Below are positions 7,661 to 15,553 of a DNA stretch of 27,630 nt, in pieces. This DNA is from JALYUS01 sp038231255. GTDB taxonomy: Bacteria; Chloroflexota; Chloroflexia; Thermomicrobiales; JALYUS01. A model generated the notes under the pieces. The model ran no database searches. It was not told where the DNA came from and was given only the letters and a program-made list of their open reading frames with translations. Numbering within the stretch: the stretch's first letter is position 1; each line of letters starts with the position of its first letter. Position numbers and translations under genes: made by a program. The stretch is taken from positions 1-27,630 of the forward strand of contig JBBRLR010000066.1 in assembly GCA_038231255.1 (NCBI GenBank). Reading direction: 5' to 3'.

Positions 7661-8749
7661 ATGAAGATTACCGGCATCACGACCGAAGAGTACCGTTGGC
7701 CGCGCCACAAGCCGATCTCCAACGGCCTGCACACCTACACCCACTCCGGCCTCGACCTCGTCAAGATCGAGACGGATGAGGGGATCACCGGCATCGGCCT
7801 CGGCGGCGGCGGCCTGATCGGCAAGGCAACCATCGCGCACCTGACGCCGCAGTTGATCGGCGAGGACCCGATTGATGTCGAACGCCTCTGGCACAAGATG
7901 TGGATTCCCAAACTAATCGGCCGCCGCGGCCTGACGACCCGCGCGATCAGCGCGATTGACATCGGCCTGTGGGACATTCGGGGCAAGGTGGCGGGGTTGC
8001 CGCTCTACAAACTGCTCGGCGGCTTCCGCGACCGCGTGCCTACCTATATTGCGGGCGGGTACTACGAGGAAGGCAAGGGCCTGCGCGAACTCCAGCAGGA
8101 GATGGAGGACAACATCGCGATGGGCGCGAAAGCGATCAAGATGAAGGTCGGCGCGGTGCCGATCCGCGAGGATGTCGCCCGTGTCGCGGCGGTGCGCGAG
8201 GCAATTGGGCCGGACGTGAAACTGCTCGTGGACGCGAACTGCGCCTACCGCTACTACCAGGCGATCCAGTTCGCCAAGCGGATCGAGGAGTACGACATCT
8301 ACTGGTTCGAGGAACCCGTCCAGCCCGATGATTACGAGGGGCATCGCAAACTGGCGGAGGCGACGAGCATCCCGATTGCGACGGGCGAGAACGAGTACAC
8401 GCGCTACGGCTTCCGCGACCTGATCGCACACAACGCGGCGGCGATCCTCAATGCGGACGCCAAGGTGCTCGGCGGCGTGACCGAGTTCATGAAGGTTGTC
8501 GCGCTGGCCCAGGCGAATGACCTGGACATCGCGCCGCACGGCTCGCAGGACATCCACGTCCACCTCGTCGCCGCCATCGCGAACGGGCTGATCCTCGAGT
8601 TCTACCGGGACAGCGTGGACCCGATGTGGGGCAAAACCTATCATCACACCCTGCGCCTCAACGACGACGGCACGGTCAGCCCGCCCGACGTGCCCGGCAT
8701 CGGCGCGGACCCGAACTACGAGGCGCTCGCCCCCCATCGCGTGGGATAA
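7661..8749 (+). CDS. Enolase-superfamily enzyme (mandelate racemase / acid-sugar dehydratase type)
   Basis: A 362-residue two-domain enzyme: an N-terminal capping domain (about 1-120) and a TIM barrel. Catalytic-site positions are KMK with K160/K162 on barrel strand 2, metal ligands D191 (VDANCAY), E217 or E218 (WFEEPV) and E243 (ATGENE), then D266 (LNADAKVLGG) and H293 (APHGSQD). A KxK plus Asp-His dyad is the mandelate racemase subgroup pattern, usually acid-sugar dehydratases acting by Mg2+-assisted abstraction of the proton alpha to the carboxylate. The specific sugar acid cannot be decided. AAGGA precedes the ATG by about 10 bases. Its position after a sugar/peptide-type importer supports a role in catabolising the imported compound. 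Racemase activity is an alternative. Confidence 0.9.
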   Translation: MKITGITTEEYRWPRHKPISNGLHTYTHSGLDLVKIETDEGITGIGLGGGGLIGKATIAHLTPQLIGEDPIDVERLWHKMWIPKLIGRRGLTTRAISAIDIGLWDIRGKVAGLPLYKLLGGFRDRVPTYIAGGYYEEGKGLRELQQEMEDNIAMGAKAIKMKVGAVPIREDVARVAAVREAIGPDVKLLVDANCAYRYYQAIQFAKRIEEYDIYWFEEPVQPDDYEGHRKLAEATSIPIATGENEYTRYGFRDLIAHNAAAILNADAKVLGGVTEFMKVVALAQANDLDIAPHGSQDIHVHLVAAIANGLILEFYRDSVDPMWGKTYHHTLRLNDDGTVSPPDVPGIGADPNYEALAPHRVG

Positions 8750-8762
8750 GGGGAGTGAGAAG

Positions 8763-9500
8763 TCATTCGTAATAGGCGGGCGCTTTCTTGAGCGTCCGCC
8801 ACTGCGGGCCGTCGTGACCGAAGACGACCAGTGCGACGTGCTCGCGCTCGACAAGATCGAGCAGTTTGCCTGTGCTCGCGCGCAGTTGCTCCGCGTTATC
8901 ATCGGTTGGCCAGGCCTGACGGTCAGTGGTGAACAAACGCTGCATCACGACGGCATCAATCGCTAGTAGCACCGGGCCGGTCTGCGGCAGATGCACCAGC
9001 ACCGACTGATGCCCCGGCGCATGCCCACCGGTTTCGATCAGCGTCAGGCCGGGCAGCAGGTCGGTATCGCCAGCGACGAGCCGGTATCGCAGGGCCGGAT
9101 GATCCCAGTGCGCACGTCCAGCGGCAAATCGTGGATGACCGCTCCGTGCCCGCTCGTACTGTTCGCGCTGGACGATCAATTCGGCGTTCGAGAAGGCATC
9201 GTGATAGCCCACATGGTCAATGTCGAAGTGGGTGCAGATGAGGAGAGTAATGTCGTCGGGGCGGAGGCCGAGATCGGCAAGGTGCGCGATCACGTTCCTT
9301 TCATTCTCGGTCGGCGGCATCCCCGGCGGTGGCGCGTAGTCGGCAGGAAGGCCGCTATCAATCAGAATATGCTGCCCGTCGCTCATCTGAACGAGATAGC
9401 ACCCCCCAGACATCTCCAATGTTCCGCTCGGAACAGGTATGGTCGTGATCCCCAACTGCATCAGATAGAGTCGTTGTGGCGTCGCGCCGATCACTGACAT
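8763..9500 (-). CDS. MBL-fold metallo-hydrolase, N-acyl homoserine lactonase-like
   Basis: A 245-residue metallo-beta-lactamase-fold protein. Metal-site positions are THFDIDH (H91-x-D93-x-D95-H96), H164 in GGHAPGH, D182 in LAIDAV and H229 in FGHDGPQW, matching the spacing of AHL-lactonase-like enzymes. The usual HxHxDH motif is HxDxDH here, with Asp in place of the second His. There is no signal peptide, so it is cytoplasmic. The ATG at 9500 has AAAGGAG 6 bases upstream. Lactone hydrolysis is a family guess; other ester or phosphodiester substrates are possible, and no quorum-sensing gene is nearby. Its stop lies 13 bases from the converging dehydratase stop. It is transcribed separately from the cyclase gene, whose terminator lies just upstream. 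Confidence 0.85.
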   Translation of the reverse strand: MSVIGATPQRLYLMQLGITTIPVPSGTLEMSGGCYLVQMSDGQHILIDSGLPADYAPPPGMPPTENERNVIAHLADLGLRPDDITLLICTHFDIDHVGYHDAFSNAELIVQREQYERARSGHPRFAAGRAHWDHPALRYRLVAGDTDLLPGLTLIETGGHAPGHQSVLVHLPQTGPVLLAIDAVVMQRLFTTDRQAWPTDDNAEQLRASTGKLLDLVEREHVALVVFGHDGPQWRTLKKAPAYYE

Positions 9501-9524
9501 GCTTCGCTCCTTTTCTCGCTGGCG

Positions 9525-9553
9525 AATCTACCCTATCAAAATATAGTGCGAAA
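9525..9553 (-). promoter_or_regulatory. Candidate promoter of the MBL-fold gene
   Basis: Reading the minus strand, TTTCGC (9553-9548), a 17-base spacer and TAGATT (9530-9525). The predicted start near 9518 gives a short leader containing the AAAGGAG site. It lies between the upstream terminator (9558-9584) and the ATG, so a promoter is required here. The -35 match is weak. Confidence 0.4.
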
Positions 9554-9557
9554 CCGA

Positions 9558-9584
9558 CAATAAAAGACCGTCCAAAAGGACGGT
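9558..9584 (-). terminator. Rho-independent terminator of the cyclase-STAND-TPR gene
   Basis: A perfect 7-bp stem, ACCGTCC/GGACGGT (9567-9584), has a 4-base loop. On the minus strand it is followed by CTTTTATTG. It lies about 50 bases after the stop of the 9631-12690 gene and separates it from the MBL-fold gene. Confidence 0.75.
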
Positions 9585-9630
9585 GTGCACCGAGGCAAAA
9601 TATGGTAATGTGAAGCTACGGACAAATTGG

Positions 9631-12600
9631 TCAGGATCTCCCCTGATCTGGCACACCGGGGGGAGCAGGCCGCTTCGGCATCGCGGGCGCCGGCGGCGCA
9701 TCGGCGGGCATGTTTGCGATCTCGATGGCGCGCGAAAGCGGCAGCGCGGCGCCCTTCGCCCAGGCGACCTTCCATACGTTTGGTGGGGAACTGCTCCGTG
9801 CGGCGTCGCGGTCGCGCTCGTACCGCGCCTGATCCTCCGGCGCGCGGGCGAAGTCGTGCTCCACGCGCAACGTCTCGACCGCGCCCCACAGTTTGGCGGC
9901 GAGCGCCGCGTCGCGCTCGGTCGCGGCGAGTGCCGCCAGCCCTTCCACCGCCTCGATGACGCCGCGCGTGTCCTCCAATTGCTGGCTCGTGGCGAGACTC
10001 TCGCGATAGGCGGCACGGGCGGTCGCGCCGTCGCCCTGCTGGCGGGCGGCGAGCGCCACATTGTTCAGGGAGAACGGCAGGGCGCGCGGGTCGCCGAGTT
10101 CGCGCCGGATGGCGAGCGCCTCATCGAAATGCGCGCGGGCGGTCGCGTCATCGCCCTGCTGCCGCGCGATCATGCCGAGGTTCGTCAGCGAGATGGCGAT
10201 GGCGCGCATGTCGCCCAGTTCGCGCCGCAAAACGAGGCTTTGCGCGTAGAATGCACGGGCGGCGACGAAATCCCCCTGCTGCTTCGCGACCGCACCGAGA
10301 TTGTTGAGAGCGGTGCCGACCGTCGCGGTGTCGCCGACTGCACGCCCGTCCGCCAGACTCTCCTCGTAGCGGGCGCGGGCGGTCGCGTCGTCGCCCTGCT
10401 GCTGCGCGACGACGCCGAGATTCATCAGCGCGTGCGCGACCGCCTGCCGATACCCATCTTTGCGCCCGATTGCCAGGCTCTCTTCGTAGCGGGCGCGGGC
10501 AGTGCTGTAATCGCCCTGCCGCTGCGCAAGCATGCCGAGATTGATCAGCGTGCGCGTCACAGCCTCGGTGTCACCGGTGGAACGCCGGATCGCCAGGCAC
10601 TCTTCGTAGCATCGTAGCGCGGTCGCGAAATCGCCCCCGTCGCGCGCCATACCGGCGAGATTGCTGAGCGAGTGCGCGATGCCCGCCTGATAACCCAACC
10701 CCCGCCGAATCGTCAGGCTCTCTTCATAGCGCTGCTGGGCCGCTGCGTGCTCCCCCTGCGCCCGCATCAGCGTGCCGAGACCGTCGAGCGCCTTCGCCCG
10801 CAGGAGGGGTGGCACACCCTCGGCGTGCGCCAATGCCCGCTCCATCCAGCGCCGCCCCTCCGTCAGGTAGCCACGGACGAACCAGAAGCGCCAGAAAGCC
10901 GCGACGAGACGCGCCGCCGTCTCGTATGTATCCGCTTCGAGCGCGTTGCGGATCGAGACGCGGAGATTATCGTGCTCCTCTTCGAGGCGGGCGAGCCACA
11001 CGCTCTGTGCCGCACCAGTCAGGTGCGACTCCGCCTCCTCCGCGAGCGCGAGGTAGTACATCGTGTGGGCATGGCGCATCGCCGCCAGTTCGCCACGCGC
11101 CTCCAGCCTTTCCAGTGCATACTCGCGGATCGTGCCGAGCATCGCGAAGCGCGGCTCGCCCTCCCGCTCCTCCACATGGCGGAGCAGGCTCTTGTCCGCG
11201 AGCGAAGAAAGGCCGTCTATGATCTCCACACCGAGGTCGCGCGGGGGGTCGCAGATCGCCTCGATCGCGGTCAGTCTCCCGCCCCCCGCGAAGACGGCCA
11301 TGCGCGCGAACAACGTCTGCTCGTCCGCGCCGAGCGTCGTGTAGCTCCAATCAATCGCGCCGCGCAGCGTCTGCTGACGAGCAGGCAGATCACGCGCGCC
11401 GCCGGTCAGCACCTGCAAGGCGTGCGCGAGCCGATCGAGGAGCAATTGCGGCGTCAATACTTTGATCCGCGCGGCGGCCAGCTCGATGGCGAGCGGCAAA
11501 CCGTCCAGCCGCGCGCAAATGTCGGCAACCGCCCTGACGTTCGCCGGAGTGAGCGCGAAATCCGCCTTCACCTCCTGTGCCCGTGCAAGGAACAGGCGCA
11601 CCGATTCGTACTGCATCAGTTGCTCGACTGTCGCCCGCCGCCGATCCGGCAGCGGCAGCGGCGGGACGGGATACTCGCGCTCGCCGTAGATGTGAAGCGC
11701 GGACCGGCTCGTGGCGAGCGCCTTGAGGCCGGGTGCGGCGGCGAGCAACTGACCGAGCGCCGGGGCCGCATCTTTGACCTGCTCGAAGTTGTCCAGCACG
11801 AGCAGTAACCGTTGCGCGCGGAGCGCGGAGCGGAGACGCGCGACGAGCGGCTGCCCGCCCCCTTCGGTGACGCCGAGCGTTTCGGCGATCTGCGACAGCA
11901 CCCGCGCAGGCTCAACGACATCGGCAAGCGCGACGAAAAGAACGCCATCCGGGAAGAAGTCGAGGCATTCCGCCGCCGCCTGTACGCCGAGGCGCGTCTT
12001 TCCCGTGCCGCCCGGACCCGTCAGCGTCACGAGCCGCACATCGTCTCGGCGGAGCAGGGCGACGACCTCCATCGCCTCGCGCTCGCGCCCAACGAGCATG
12101 TTCGCCTGGGCAGGCAGGTTCGTGCGTCGGGCATCCAGTGTCTTGAGCGGCGGGAAATCGGCCGGTAAGTCGGGTGCGACGACCTGGTAGATGTGCTCCG
12201 GGCGCAACAGATCCTTCAAGCGCGCCTCGCCCATGTCGCGCAGCGCGAGGCCGGGTGACAGGCTATCGCGGAGCAATTCTTCCGTCGCGCCGGAGACGAG
12301 TGTTTGGCCACCATGCCCGGCGGACAGCAGCCGCGCGACGCGGTTGAGCGGTCGCCCGAAGTAATCGCCGTTTTGCGCCTCGACCGAGCCGGTATGGAGC
12401 GCCATGCGCACGCGTAGCGGATCGCCCGCGCCCCATTGCTCAGCAAACAACGCGCGCTGAGCGGCGAGCGCGGCATCAAGGGCGGCGGGTGCATTCGTGA
12501 AGGCAGCGTAGAACGCATCGCCGACCGTTTTGAAGACCACGCCGCCCTGGTTCTCAATTGCGGCGCCCAGGAGTGCGTCGTGCCGGGCGAGGATAGCACG

Positions 12601-12690
12601 CATCGCCTCGGCGTCATGTTCCCACCGCTGCGTGCTCCCGGCGATGTCCGTGAAAAGGAACGTTACCGTCCCGCTGGGGAGTTCCCGCAT
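9631..12690 (-). CDS. Class III adenylate cyclase - STAND (NB-ARC-like) ATPase - TPR regulator
   Basis: A 1019-residue cytoplasmic signalling protein. The class III cyclase domain (about 5-170) begins with TFLFTDIAGST and keeps the expected catalytic set: metal ligands D15 and D58, purine-specifying K54 (FKTVGD) and D109, and transition-state N116 and R120 (NRVAR). An active adenylate (not guanylate) cyclase is therefore plausible. The STAND ATPase follows (about 198-540): VGRERE, Walker A GPGGTGKT (225-232), Walker B LLLVLDN (295-301), LATSRS and GLPLAIELAAAR (397-408). A helical region leads to seven TPRs of exactly 40 residues (about 633-912), then a Pro-rich tail. There is no LuxR or other DNA-binding domain, unlike some mycobacterial relatives. 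Presumably a ligand sensed by the TPR/STAND part gates cAMP synthesis. GAGG lies about 8 bases before the ATG. Confidence 0.93.
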   Translation of the reverse strand: MRELPSGTVTFLFTDIAGSTQRWEHDAEAMRAILARHDALLGAAIENQGGVVFKTVGDAFYAAFTNAPAALDAALAAQRALFAEQWGAGDPLRVRMALHTGSVEAQNGDYFGRPLNRVARLLSAGHGGQTLVSGATEELLRDSLSPGLALRDMGEARLKDLLRPEHIYQVVAPDLPADFPPLKTLDARRTNLPAQANMLVGREREAMEVVALLRRDDVRLVTLTGPGGTGKTRLGVQAAAECLDFFPDGVLFVALADVVEPARVLSQIAETLGVTEGGGQPLVARLRSALRAQRLLLVLDNFEQVKDAAPALGQLLAAAPGLKALATSRSALHIYGEREYPVPPLPLPDRRRATVEQLMQYESVRLFLARAQEVKADFALTPANVRAVADICARLDGLPLAIELAAARIKVLTPQLLLDRLAHALQVLTGGARDLPARQQTLRGAIDWSYTTLGADEQTLFARMAVFAGGGRLTAIEAICDPPRDLGVEIIDGLSSLADKSLLRHVEEREGEPRFAMLGTIREYALERLEARGELAAMRHAHTMYYLALAEEAESHLTGAAQSVWLARLEEEHDNLRVSIRNALEADTYETAARLVAAFWRFWFVRGYLTEGRRWMERALAHAEGVPPLLRAKALDGLGTLMRAQGEHAAAQQRYEESLTIRRGLGYQAGIAHSLSNLAGMARDGGDFATALRCYEECLAIRRSTGDTEAVTRTLINLGMLAQRQGDYSTARARYEESLAIGRKDGYRQAVAHALMNLGVVAQQQGDDATARARYEESLADGRAVGDTATVGTALNNLGAVAKQQGDFVAARAFYAQSLVLRRELGDMRAIAISLTNLGMIARQQGDDATARAHFDEALAIRRELGDPRALPFSLNNVALAARQQGDGATARAAYRESLATSQQLEDTRGVIEAVEGLAALAATERDAALAAKLWGAVETLRVEHDFARAPEDQARYERDRDAARSSSPPNVWKVAWAKGAALPLSRAIEIANMPADAPPAPAMPKRPAPPGVPDQGRS
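9955..10794 (-). repeat. Seven tandem 120-bp repeats encoding TPRs
   Basis: Seven consecutive 40-residue units (residues about 633-912) share the pattern NLG-x-x-A-x-QQGD-x-x-x-A-x-x-x-Y-EESLA-x-RR-x-LGD. They are visible in the DNA as a 120-bp period. No indels occur between units, which suggests relatively recent tandem duplication or homogenisation. They form an alpha-solenoid for protein or ligand binding. Confidence 0.85.
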
Positions 12691-12727
12691 TCGTTCGTCC
12701 TCGCGCGCATGTCCATGTTCCCCAGCC

Positions 12728-12756
12728 AGTATAGCCGCCGGGGATGAGGAGCGAAA
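12728..12756 (-). promoter_or_regulatory. Candidate promoter of the cyclase-STAND-TPR gene
   Basis: On the minus strand, TTTCGC (12756-12751), a 17-base spacer and TATACT (12733-12728). The predicted start lies about 30 bases before the ATG at 12690. The -35 hexamer and spacing are the same as in the candidate promoter of the MBL-fold gene. Confidence 0.4.
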
Positions 12757-12922
12757 GGCGGAGGAATCTCATAACCTCACCCCCGGCCCCTCGCTATCGC
12801 AATGGAGCGGGGTGTCTCATCTGAAGTCTCGTGGCCTTCCGCAAACACTGCAATATAGACCGCACTGTCGCCGCCGACTATGATGCGGGGGCGAACGATG
12901 AGCGAGTGAAAGGATGGAACCG

Positions 12923-14065
12923 ATGCGGTCGGATGCGCGATACGAAGTGATCGTCCTCGGACTTGGCGGGATGGGCAGCGCCACGGCGTATCATCTGGCG
13001 CGGCGCGGGCGGCGCGTTCTCGGCCTCGATGCGTTCGCGCGCGGCCACCACAACGGCTCGTCGCACGGTCGCTCGCGCGGCATCCGTGAGGCGTACGGGG
13101 AGTCGCCGCAGTACGTCCCGCTCGTCCAGCGCGCGTATGCTCTTTGGCGCGAACTGGAAGCGGAGACGGGCCAGCAGCTCCTGACGATCACGGGCGGCAT
13201 CAGCATCGGCCCCACCGAACCGGGCTTCGGCGCGACGCAGAAAGAATCCGCCGCCCGATATGGCCTGACAGTCGAGGAATTGACGCCCGAGGAGATCATG
13301 GCGCGCTGGCCCGGTTTCCGGGTGCCGGAAGGATTCATGGGCATGTACGACCCGCACACCGGCTTTTTGTTGCCCGAACCCTGCGTCGCCGCGCACCTCG
13401 ATCTCGCCGCGAAGCACGGCGCGGCGCTGCGTCACAATGAGCCGGTGCGCCGTTGGTCGCCGGATGGATCGGGTGTCCGCGTCGAGACGGACCGCGCGAC
13501 CTACACGACGGACGCGCTCGTCATCACGGCGGGGCCGTGGGCGGGGGAGATTCTGCGCGACCTGCACCTGCCGCTCGAACCATGGCGGATGTACAACGTC
13601 TATTTCGCGCCGACGCGCCCCGAACGGTTCGGGCCGGATCGCTTCCCGGTCTATGGCGTTCGGGGGCCGGAAGGGTCCTACTACGGCGTGCCGATGCTGC
13701 CGGGCGACGGCCTGAAGATCGGGCGGCACGACCGGGGCGATGTGTGTATACCGGAAACAGCCCGGCGTATCATCGAACCCGAAGAAATCGCCTTGATGCG
13801 TGCCGTGCTCGACACCTACCTGCCGGGCGCGGCGGGCGATGTGCTCGCCGCCACGACCTGCCTGTACACGATGACGCCGGACAGCCATTTCATCATTGAT
13901 CGTCTCCCTGAGCATGCGCGCGTCGTCTATGCCGCCGGGTTTTCCGGCCACGGCTTCAAGTTCTCCGCCGTGATCGGCGAAGTGATGGCCGACCTCGCCA
14001 CCGACGGCGCGACCCGTCACCCGATCGGTTTCCTCGGCGCCTCCCGCTTCGTGGCGACTGCATAG
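12923..14065 (+). CDS. FAD-dependent oxidase, monomeric sarcosine oxidase / N-methyltryptophan oxidase family
   Basis: A flavoprotein of about 380 residues that oxidises a secondary amine or N-methyl amino acid, consuming O2 and giving H2O2. Residue numbers here count from the alternative ATG at 12914. The dinucleotide-binding motif is GLGGMG (16-21). GSSHGRSRGIREAY (48-61) matches the FAD-proximal segment of MSOX/MTOX. C316 in CLYTMTPDSHFIID corresponds to the cysteine that carries covalent FAD, and GFSGHGFKFS (342-351) supplies the active-site Lys K349. The ATG at 12923 is preferred because AAAGG abuts the ATG at 12914 but is well spaced from 12923. The true substrate (sarcosine, N-methyltryptophan, pipecolate or another amine) is unknown. 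It is divergent from the cyclase gene across about 230 bases. Confidence 0.88.
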   Translation: MRSDARYEVIVLGLGGMGSATAYHLARRGRRVLGLDAFARGHHNGSSHGRSRGIREAYGESPQYVPLVQRAYALWRELEAETGQQLLTITGGISIGPTEPGFGATQKESAARYGLTVEELTPEEIMARWPGFRVPEGFMGMYDPHTGFLLPEPCVAAHLDLAAKHGAALRHNEPVRRWSPDGSGVRVETDRATYTTDALVITAGPWAGEILRDLHLPLEPWRMYNVYFAPTRPERFGPDRFPVYGVRGPEGSYYGVPMLPGDGLKIGRHDRGDVCIPETARRIIEPEEIALMRAVLDTYLPGAAGDVLAATTCLYTMTPDSHFIIDRLPEHARVVYAAGFSGHGFKFSAVIGEVMADLATDGATRHPIGFLGASRFVATA

Positions 14066-14172
14066 GCATTACCGAGGTAATAACAGTACCCAACGCTTTT
14101 TCGGTGGAATAAACGCGCATACTTGTCATAGACGCGCTATCCGGGGAGTAATAGAACGCGTGGTAACGGCAC

Positions 14173-14201
14173 TTGTGCCATCGCTTCGTGTTTGTTATGG
14201 T
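14173..14201 (+). promoter_or_regulatory. Candidate promoter of the secreted CHAP-like gene
   Basis: TTGTGC (14173-14178), a 17-base spacer and TATGGT (14196-14201), with a predicted start near 14208 and a leader of about 60 bases to the ATG at 14270. The rest of the 204-base gap after the oxidase gene holds only a small palindrome, ATTACC-GA-GGTAAT (14068-14081). Confidence 0.45.
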
Positions 14202-14269
14202 GCGAACCTTACGCGTCGTACGTACGGCGCGCGGGTCGGGACAATGGGACACGGGGTGAGGGGGCATGC

Positions 14270-15370
14270 ATGGGGCACGGCGCACGAGCGCGCGGATGGG
14301 TGGGCAACAGCCGCCATTTCGGACGACTGCGGCGATCCATCATTCGCGGCGGCGCGGGCGGCTTCCTGTTGCTGCTGCTCTTCGCGGTGCAGGGCGTTGC
14401 GGCGGCCGGAACGCCGGGCAATAGCCCGCCACCGCCGGTCACACAGCCGACGACTCCCCCGACAACGCTTCCACCGGCCACGCAGCGCCCCGCCTCGCCG
14501 ACGACCGATCCGCCGCCGGAGACGACCGTCCCGCTCTCCGGCGCGGCGGGGCAACTCAGCCCGAAACCCGGTACATCGCCGCCGACCCCGCCCCAGAATC
14601 AGGTGACGCCTACTTCACCGCCGTCACCATCGTCACCGACGCCGCCCGGCACGGCGATTATCATGCCGCTGCAACCGCCGACAACGGAAATGCCGTCAGC
14701 GACGGCGACATCCGCCGTACCTTCCCCCACCGCCCAACCGCCCACCGTGACGCCGACCGCGACCCGTCCCGCGAACACGCAAACGCCGATCCCGACCGCG
14801 ACGAGCCAACCGACGACTACCCCGACTGGCACACCGACGGGTACGCCGACCGGCACACCTGTTGTCACACCCAGCCCCGAGGAGATCGCCGCGCTCGCCA
14901 ATCTCGTCCTGCTCGACGATCCGGGCATCGGCGGCAATGCGATAATTCTCCACGCCGCCGCGCGCCACTTCGGCGAATTGCTCCGGCCGGACGGCATCCC
15001 GTGGTTCGGGTGGTGCGAGATGTACATCGGCAATGTGATGGACGAGGCAGGTATTCCGCGTGCACGCTACGCGACCGCCTTGTTCGATGCGACCAGCGGC
15101 CCACTGTATCGTGGTCGTGCACCGGCGGGGAGCATCGTCTATTTCGATCAACGTTCCGATCCGAACGGCCATGTCGGCATCGCCCTTGGAGATGGCACGA
15201 TGCTTTCCGCCCTGAGCAACGGCATCGTCCGCAGCGCGTACGAGAACTGGCCCTCGTACCTCGGCTGGCGCCCGTACGGCACGACCGCCCCGCCCGATGA
15301 AACCTTCGTAATCGCACCGCTCCTGACCGATACCGACAGCGACCTACCCCGCATGCCCGCGTGGCCATAG
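14270..15370 (+). CDS. Secreted Pro/Thr-rich protein with C-terminal CHAP/NlpC-like domain
   Basis: A 366-residue exported protein. A basic N-terminus (RRSIIRGG) precedes a hydrophobic core (GFLLLLLFAVQGVAAAG, 31-47), either a signal peptide or a membrane anchor. Residues 50-202 are a Pro/Thr/Ser-rich spacer with a tandem GTPT unit (about 187-197), probably spanning the cell wall. The C-terminal domain has a nucleophile-like Cys in GWCEMYIGNV (C249) and a His in PNGHVGIALGDGT (H301), the Cys-His order and spacing of CHAP or NlpC/P60 cysteine amidases/peptidases. A cell-wall hydrolase role is inferred; CHAP-like domains can also be non-catalytic. The ATG at 14270 follows GTGAGGGGG. An earlier in-frame TTG at 14192 falls inside the candidate promoter. 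Confidence 0.75.
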   Translation: MGHGARARGWVGNSRHFGRLRRSIIRGGAGGFLLLLLFAVQGVAAAGTPGNSPPPPVTQPTTPPTTLPPATQRPASPTTDPPPETTVPLSGAAGQLSPKPGTSPPTPPQNQVTPTSPPSPSSPTPPGTAIIMPLQPPTTEMPSATATSAVPSPTAQPPTVTPTATRPANTQTPIPTATSQPTTTPTGTPTGTPTGTPVVTPSPEEIAALANLVLLDDPGIGGNAIILHAAARHFGELLRPDGIPWFGWCEMYIGNVMDEAGIPRARYATALFDATSGPLYRGRAPAGSIVYFDQRSDPNGHVGIALGDGTMLSALSNGIVRSAYENWPSYLGWRPYGTTAPPDETFVIAPLLTDTDSDLPRMPAWP

Positions 15371-15553
15371 GGGAAGGGTGCAGAGTTCACCGTATGGAGA
15401 TTTCCCTTCTTCGAACTGTAAACTCCGAACTCCGAATGCCTCTCTGCTATAGTATGGCGCGAAACTTGCGGAGCGGAGACTGGCCTATTCGGGTCGGCGA
15501 AGCGCCAGGAGGGCACGGTACAGTGTCGTATTGCGCCATGATAGACCGGTCTC

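Noticed and set aside
9955..10794. Regular 120-bp repeats as a CRISPR-like or satellite array
   Set aside because: They stay in frame, encode TPR helices and have no repeat-spacer pattern.
12775..12814. CCTCACCCCCGGCCCCTCGCT...AGCGGGG element as a terminator for the cyclase or oxidase gene
   Set aside because: It lies upstream of both divergent genes and the stem is broken; it is more likely a decayed copy of the repeat type seen after mscL.
14068..14081. ATTACC-GA-GGTAAT as a terminator of the oxidase gene
   Set aside because: A two-base loop is not possible without unpairing, the stem is AT-rich, and the T-run (14097-14101) is too far away.
15373..15409. GAAGGG...CCCTTC stem after the CHAP-like gene as a terminator
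   Set aside because: Only 6 bp with a loop of about 25 bases and no convincing T-run.
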